The notes beneath the pieces were generated by a model. The model did not search any database. It had not been told where the DNA came from and worked only from the letters and a program-made list of their open reading frames with translations. A stretch of 8,147 nt of DNA, from the NCBI GenBank assembly GCA_016780605.1, contig JADHLS010000210.1, positions 1 to 8,147 on the forward strand. The letters are read 5' to 3'. The position numbers were made by a program, and so were the translations under genes. The stretch comes from Reyranella sp. (GTDB lineage: Bacteria > Pseudomonadota > Alphaproteobacteria > Reyranellales > Reyranellaceae). Positions 4,902 through 8,147 of this stretch are shown here, piece by piece (positions within the stretch are counted from its first letter, which is position 1; each line of letters opens with the position of its first letter).

Positions 4902-6134
4902 TCAGCGTCCTCGCGCATCGAGGCGCAGGCGGACTTTGCCGGCGTCGTCCAACAGGTCGAGGGTAGTGCCGGCGATCTGGGCTCCGCGCACGGCCATCAA
5001 CGCGTCGAGGAAACGTTTCTCCGCTGCCACAAGCGCGGGTGTGCAAGCGGACAACGTCGCCGCCGCGGGCGCAAAGCGTAGCCCGTTGGGATCGAGCTGA
5101 TAGGTGCCGGTGATCGTATTGCAGCCGGTGGCAGCGGTGAACCGGCCCTGGTCGTCGAGCTGCAGCCTCGGCCGCAGGCGCCAGTCCTCCCACACCGGTT
5201 TGTCACCGTCGACGTCGACGGCGCGCCACTCGGTATCGCGCAGCGCCGCGCCGCGCGTGGCCAGCGGCGGGCAGGCGCCGTCGCGTTTGAGGCTGACGAA
5301 CCGGTCGACATGGATCTCTCCCGAGACGAAGCGGCCGTCGATTTCGACGTAGAGCTGAGCCTCCTTTGACGGTGTGGCTTCCGTCCAGGCGCGTTCGAGG
5401 TCGGCCTCGGCGCCGGCCGGCGCGACCTCGAAGGTGCGCCCGGTCAGGCATTCGGTGAACAGACCGCCGGCCTGACTATCGCGATAGAGGCCGGCCAGTC
5501 GATAGCGACCGTCGATCGGGTCGGGCGTGGCGACGCGCTCGAGTTCGCTGCCCTTCTCGTCGATCAAGCGGTCGCCATCGGCCTCGCGGAACGACCGGCG
5601 GGGGACGCTGCCGCCGCGCAGCACCATGCGCACGCCGCCATCGACCTCCTGCGCCCATTGGCCGAGATCGAGAATGGGCGTGCCGCCAGTCGTGTCGCGC
5701 AGGCGGAAGATGCCGTCCGGGAAAAGGGTAATGGTGAGGCCACCGCCCTGGTAGGTGCGCGGCGGCTCGCCCGGTCGCCCGACGGCGTGGCAACGCATCG
5801 AGCGGCCGCCTGCCGTCAGGGTGGCCTCCCGACCCCGCCCGCTCAGTTCATAGTAGGAATCGCCGAAAGCGAAGCCCGAGCCAGCCGGTTGGTGCGATAG
5901 TTCCACCTCGGGCTGCCCGGGGACGCTGAGCGTCGCGAGGCTGCCGTCGCTGGAGAACGAGGCGGAGAAATCGGTGCCGCCTGGACAGGCGTACATGACC
6001 TGAGGTCCTGGCGGCTGGCCCTGCGGCTGCTGCTGCCCCTGCGGTTGACCAGCCGGCTGACCTGGCGATGGCGTCGCCGTCTGTGCTTCGGCGTCGACGG
6101 CCAGGACGAGGAGGAGAAGGGCGAGCCGCCTCAT
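4902..6134 (-). CDS. Secreted envelope protein: MliC + NlpE-like + META (HslJ-like) domains
   Basis: The 410-residue protein starts with a signal peptide (MRRLALLLLVLAVDAEA, cut near residue 17; no lipobox Cys, so soluble periplasmic is likely). A Gln/Pro/Gly linker occupies 23-45. Residues 47-118 resemble MliC, the c-type lysozyme inhibitor: YACPGG at the start, PAGSGFAF, then C115, with C50-C115 as the expected disulfide. The lysine thought to contact lysozyme appears as Arg (SGRGREATL). Residues about 126-200 (RTYQGGGLTITLFPDG, then LDLGQWAQE) resemble the NlpE N-domain without its CxxC; 206-290 (YRLAGLYRDSQAGGLFTEC) resembles the segment that follows NlpE in related proteins. Residues 296-407 are a META/HslJ domain (DTEWRAVDVDG, ATGCNTITGTY, ATLSAC). 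Its ATG overlaps the stop of the AI-2E gene by four bases (ATGA), so it is translationally coupled. Expected role: envelope stress tolerance or lysozyme resistance; inference. Confidence 0.85.
   Translation of the reverse strand: MRRLALLLLVLAVDAEAQTATPSPGQPAGQPQGQQQPQGQPPGPQVMYACPGGTDFSASFSSDGSLATLSVPGQPEVELSHQPAGSGFAFGDSYYELSGRGREATLTAGGRSMRCHAVGRPGEPPRTYQGGGLTITLFPDGIFRLRDTTGGTPILDLGQWAQEVDGGVRMVLRGGSVPRRSFREADGDRLIDEKGSELERVATPDPIDGRYRLAGLYRDSQAGGLFTECLTGRTFEVAPAGAEADLERAWTEATPSKEAQLYVEIDGRFVSGEIHVDRFVSLKRDGACPPLATRGAALRDTEWRAVDVDGDKPVWEDWRLRPRLQLDDQGRFTAATGCNTITGTYQLDPNGLRFAPAAATLSACTPALVAAEKRFLDALMAVRGAQIAGTTLDLLDDAGKVRLRLDARGR
6000..6068 (-). repeat. Gln/Pro/Gly-rich low-complexity linker coding segment
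   Basis: Codons 23-45 of the MliC/META gene encode repeated Q-P-x-G and Q-G-Q units (PGQPAGQPQGQQQPQGQPPG). It is a flexible spacer between the signal peptide and the MliC domain, and a likely place for length variation by slippage. Confidence 0.6.
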
Positions 6135-7171
6135 CGCCGAGGCTCGGGAATGCGACCGTCGGCGGACATCAGCACCGCAATCGGCCGCGTCGTCTCGAAC
6201 TGGGCCAGGACGATCAGGGCCACGACCATGATCGGTACGCACAGGAACATGCCGACGACGCCCCACATCGTCCCCCAAACCATCAGCGAGACGATGACCA
6301 CCAAAGGCGAAAGATTGAGCGAGCTGCCCATGATGGCGGGCTCGATGACGTTGGCCGTAACCACCTGGATCGTGCCGAATACGAAGAGCACGATCAGGAA
6401 CGGCGTGATGCTGTCGAACTGCACGAGCGTCAGGACGGCGGGCGCCGCGATGGCGAGGATCGATCCCACGGTCGGGATGTAATAAAAGAAGAACACCATG
6501 ACCGCCCAGAATCCTGCGAAGTCGACGCCGACCCAGGCCATCACGGTGTAGGCCAGCGCCGAGGTGATGACGGCGAGCGTCGTCTTGATGCGGATGTAAA
6601 CCCGGATGTCATGGTCAATCTGATCGAGAACGGCCTGCACGCGGGCCTGGTTCTCGCCCGATCCGAGCACGATCGCAAGCTTGCGGCGGAACTGCACCTG
6701 CTCGACGAACAGGAAGCCGGCGTAGATCAACACGATGCCGGCCACGCTCACGAGGGAGGCGGCCGCGGTGGCGACGCTGCTCAGCGTATCGGTGAGGCTG
6801 ATCCGGTCGAACAGTTCTCCGATGGTCGGCGCCTCGACACCAATCATGCGGGCGCCTCCGTCAATCAGCCCCTGCAGGCGACGTTCGTAGTTGGGCGAGG
6901 CGGCGACCACCGCCGTTACATTGCGGCCGATCGTGCGGCCGACCACCCAGAGCAGGCCGCCCATGATGCAGAGTGCCGCCAGGAGGGCGATCGGCCGCGG
7001 CAGGCGTAGATGGCCGATGCGCGGATGCTCGAAGGCGTCGGCCAGGGCATCGACCATGTACCAGAGGACGATCCCCAAGACGAAAGGCAGGATCAGGCCC
7101 CGGCCCGCCACGAGGAGATACATCGTGGCCGCAACGACAATTGCCCAGAGGGCGGCACGCTGGAGGGTCAT
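6131..7171 (-). CDS. AI-2E family transporter (PerM/YdiK/TqsA-like)
   Basis: This 346-residue inner-membrane protein has the family's normal length and layout: two N-terminal helices (about 9-43), a third (61-83), an extramembrane helical stretch (85-135), a helix (136-160), a loop (160-200) and a hydrophobic C-terminal half. Family signatures are FFFYYIPTVGSILAIAAP (about 230-247), NVIEPAIMGSSLNLSPL and VWGTMWGVVGMFLCVPI near the C-terminus. Members were named for autoinducer-2 export, but many transport other ions or solutes (for example Na+/H+ exchange), so the substrate is unknown. The start at 7171 has no strong ribosome site; the 35-nt gap from the preceding gene favours re-initiation or read-through transcription within one operon. 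Its stop overlaps the start of the MliC/META gene. Confidence 0.92.
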   Translation of the reverse strand: MTLQRAALWAIVVAATMYLLVAGRGLILPFVLGIVLWYMVDALADAFEHPRIGHLRLPRPIALLAALCIMGGLLWVVGRTIGRNVTAVVAASPNYERRLQGLIDGGARMIGVEAPTIGELFDRISLTDTLSSVATAAASLVSVAGIVLIYAGFLFVEQVQFRRKLAIVLGSGENQARVQAVLDQIDHDIRVYIRIKTTLAVITSALAYTVMAWVGVDFAGFWAVMVFFFYYIPTVGSILAIAAPAVLTLVQFDSITPFLIVLFVFGTIQVVTANVIEPAIMGSSLNLSPLVVIVSLMVWGTMWGVVGMFLCVPIMVVALIVLAQFETTRPIAVLMSADGRIPEPRR

Positions 7172-7206
7172 CGCTCGCCATAGTAGCCTGCCGCCGGATC
7201 ACCCGC

Positions 7207-7707
7207 TCAGGAATTGTCGTGCAGGTCCACTTGCGGCTCGTGCCGCGCGCGCAACAGCACGGCGCCGGCTCGGCCGACCAGGAAAGAGGCGAGCACGGTC
7301 ATGCCGAGTTCCATCGTCGGCTGGTCATTCGGTCCCATGATGGCGAGCGCGATCTCGATCGCGGCCAGCAGGGCAAGTCCGCCGGCGGCGAGCGGGCCAT
7401 CCAGCGCTTTGTGCAGGCGCATCAGCCGCCAACCATGATCGACGTCGATGCGCAGCCAGTGGCCGCGCGCCACGCCGATCACGGCGGCGACGATGGCGAA
7501 CATCCACAGGCCGGGATTCTTGAGCTCGCCCCAGGTCGGGTAGGCGATCAGTGCAAGAGCTGCGACAGCGCCGAACAGCGCCGTTGTGGGAAGGCGCCAG
7601 TCGCGGATCACCTCGCCCATGGCTTCGGGCAGGGCAATGTAGGTCGCGACCAACGCGCACGCCAGCATCACCGCGTGTGTCAGGTAGAAGTTGGCAACCA
7701 GCGTCAT
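7207..7707 (-). CDS. Five-helix integral membrane protein, unknown function
   Basis: The 166-residue protein has about five hydrophobic segments (roughly 8-26, 41-58, 66-82, 104-124 and 132-150) and a polar C-terminus. Between helices 3 and 4 is a charged loop, ARGHWLRIDVDHGWRLMRLHK, which faintly recalls the CcdC/DUF1453 type of membrane protein (an Arg-Gly followed by a short 'R-x-D-x-D' strand), but I would not name it on that. The start at 7707 was chosen because its ATG overlaps the MORN gene's stop codon (ATGA), while the open frame further upstream (to 7851) is the shadow of the MORN gene. It is followed after 35 bp by the AI-2E transporter gene and probably belongs to the same transcript. 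Confidence 0.78.
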   Translation of the reverse strand: MTLVANFYLTHAVMLACALVATYIALPEAMGEVIRDWRLPTTALFGAVAALALIAYPTWGELKNPGLWMFAIVAAVIGVARGHWLRIDVDHGWRLMRLHKALDGPLAAGGLALLAAIEIALAIMGPNDQPTMELGMTVLASFLVGRAGAVLLRARHEPQVDLHDNS

Positions 7708-8147
7708 TGAAAGCCGCACTGCTGCGCGGTGACGCCGATGGTGGCCCAGCGATTGCCTTCGCGGAAGCAGCCGTTCTGCCAGGTGCCGGAAAAGCTCTGT
7801 CCGTCCGCAGTGTAACGCGTGCCGTAGCCGTTCGGCAGATCGTTGCGCCATTCGCCGTCGTAGCGCCCGCCGGCGGAGTAGGTTCGGATGCCGCGGCCCT
7901 GTGCCTTGCCGTCGACGAACTCACCTTCGTAGCGGTCGCCGTTGGCATAGTAGAGCGTGCCGCGACCGGTGCGTTGGTTGTCGCGGAAGTCGCCGATATA
8001 GCGATTGCCATTGGTCCAGGTGTAGGTGCCGCGGCCGTTGGGCTTGTTGTCGCGAAACTCCCCGACATAGCGCGCGCCGTTGGCGAAGGTGAACGTGCCG
8101 CGGCCGTAGCGCTCGCCGTTCTGCCATTCGCCCTCGTAGCGCGTGCC
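7704..8147 (-). CDS. MORN-repeat protein, C-terminal part (5' end outside the window)
   Basis: The last 147 codons are visible; there is no stop up to the right edge and no Met start in this frame. It contains five consecutive 23-residue MORN repeats (visible residues 4-118) of the form Y-x-G-E/D-F/W-x-D/N-x-x-x-x-G-x-G-x-x-x-x-x-x-G-x-R. Examples are YVGEFRDNKPNGRGTYTWTN and YIGDFRDNQRTGRGTLYYAN. A sixth begins FSGTWQNGCF and then diverges. The last 20 residues (EGNRWATIGVTAQQCGF) and C126 and C145 form a non-repeat cap with a possible disulfide. MORN arrays are beta-hairpin stacks used for lipid or protein contact; in bacteria they are often secreted or membrane-linked, but the N-terminus that would show this is missing. 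The stop codon overlaps the next gene's ATG by four bases. Confidence 0.88.
   Translation of the reverse strand, partial: GTRYEGEWQNGERYGRGTFTFANGARYVGEFRDNKPNGRGTYTWTNGNRYIGDFRDNQRTGRGTLYYANGDRYEGEFVDGKAQGRGIRTYSAGGRYDGEWRNDLPNGYGTRYTADGQSFSGTWQNGCFREGNRWATIGVTAQQCGFQ
7794..8138 (-). repeat. 69-bp tandem repeats encoding the MORN array
   Basis: Five in-frame 69-nt units, with units 1-4 most alike (conserved GGCCGCGGCA and GGCGA cores). The array continues towards the right edge, where the unit boundary TAC-GAG-GGC follows three codons that look like the end of another repeat (GTR), so further units lie outside the window. Confidence 0.75.

Noticed and set aside
6068..7009. 313-residue plus-strand open frame opposite the AI-2E gene
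   Set aside because: Extremely Asp/His/Arg-rich antisense shadow; the minus strand encodes a full AI-2E transporter with family motifs.
7325..8127. Other minus-strand open frames over the MORN region (247 and 68 residues)
   Set aside because: Their repetitive Arg/Thr/Ala text is an out-of-frame reading of the 69-bp MORN units; the frame ending at 7704 gives clean MORN repeats.
1..8147. CRISPR array, toxin-antitoxin pair, phage or transposon remains
   Set aside because: No spaced direct repeats apart from the MORN array, no transposase or integrase motifs, no terminal inverted repeats; the S24 protein alone does not imply a prophage.

Overview
The window is high-GC bacterial DNA with tightly packed genes, four-base ATGA start/stop overlaps and short AT-richer intergenic stretches. 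Gene content (an S24-type repressor with an alphaproteobacterial-style N-terminus, a Flp-type pilin, a tandem-domain universal stress protein, a META/HslJ-like envelope protein) suggests an alphaproteobacterium, perhaps Hyphomicrobiales or Rhodospirillales. This is inference from protein style; no rRNA or other marker is present. I see no insertion sequence, CRISPR array, tRNA or rRNA.

Layout: (1) 1-914, minus strand: an S24/LexA-like regulator, followed by the N-terminal 64 codons of an FAD-dependent amine/amino-acid oxidase that runs off the left edge. (2) 1181-1771, plus strand: a cysteine hydrolase of the isochorismatase superfamily, divergent from the regulator across about 270 bp that holds two inverted repeats. 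(3) 1797-2152, minus strand: two very small translationally coupled genes, a Flp/type IVb prepilin and a diverged paralogue whose conserved Glu+5 is Gly. (4) 2153-2512: a 360-bp intergenic region with a minus-facing terminator-like hairpin that belongs to no visible gene and a possible promoter/operator for the next gene. (5) 2513-3319, plus strand: a two-domain universal stress protein. (6) 3366-4883, plus strand: a 505-residue membrane-anchored periplasmic protein of unknown function. (7) 4902-8147, minus strand: a compact four-gene operon read right to left. It encodes a MORN-repeat protein (5' end outside the window), a five-helix membrane protein, an AI-2E/PerM-family transporter and a secreted MliC + NlpE-like + META protein. 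ATGA overlaps join genes 1-2 and 3-4, and only 35 bp separates genes 2 and 3.

Nothing here is a clear defence or mobile system. The parts that look least ordinary are the coupled pilin pair with one member lacking Glu+5, the triple-domain envelope protein within the MORN/AI-2E operon, the orphan terminator upstream of the pilins (possible small RNA), and the unknown anchored protein with a single cysteine pair. The window has an envelope and stress theme, but a joint function for these genes is inference only.
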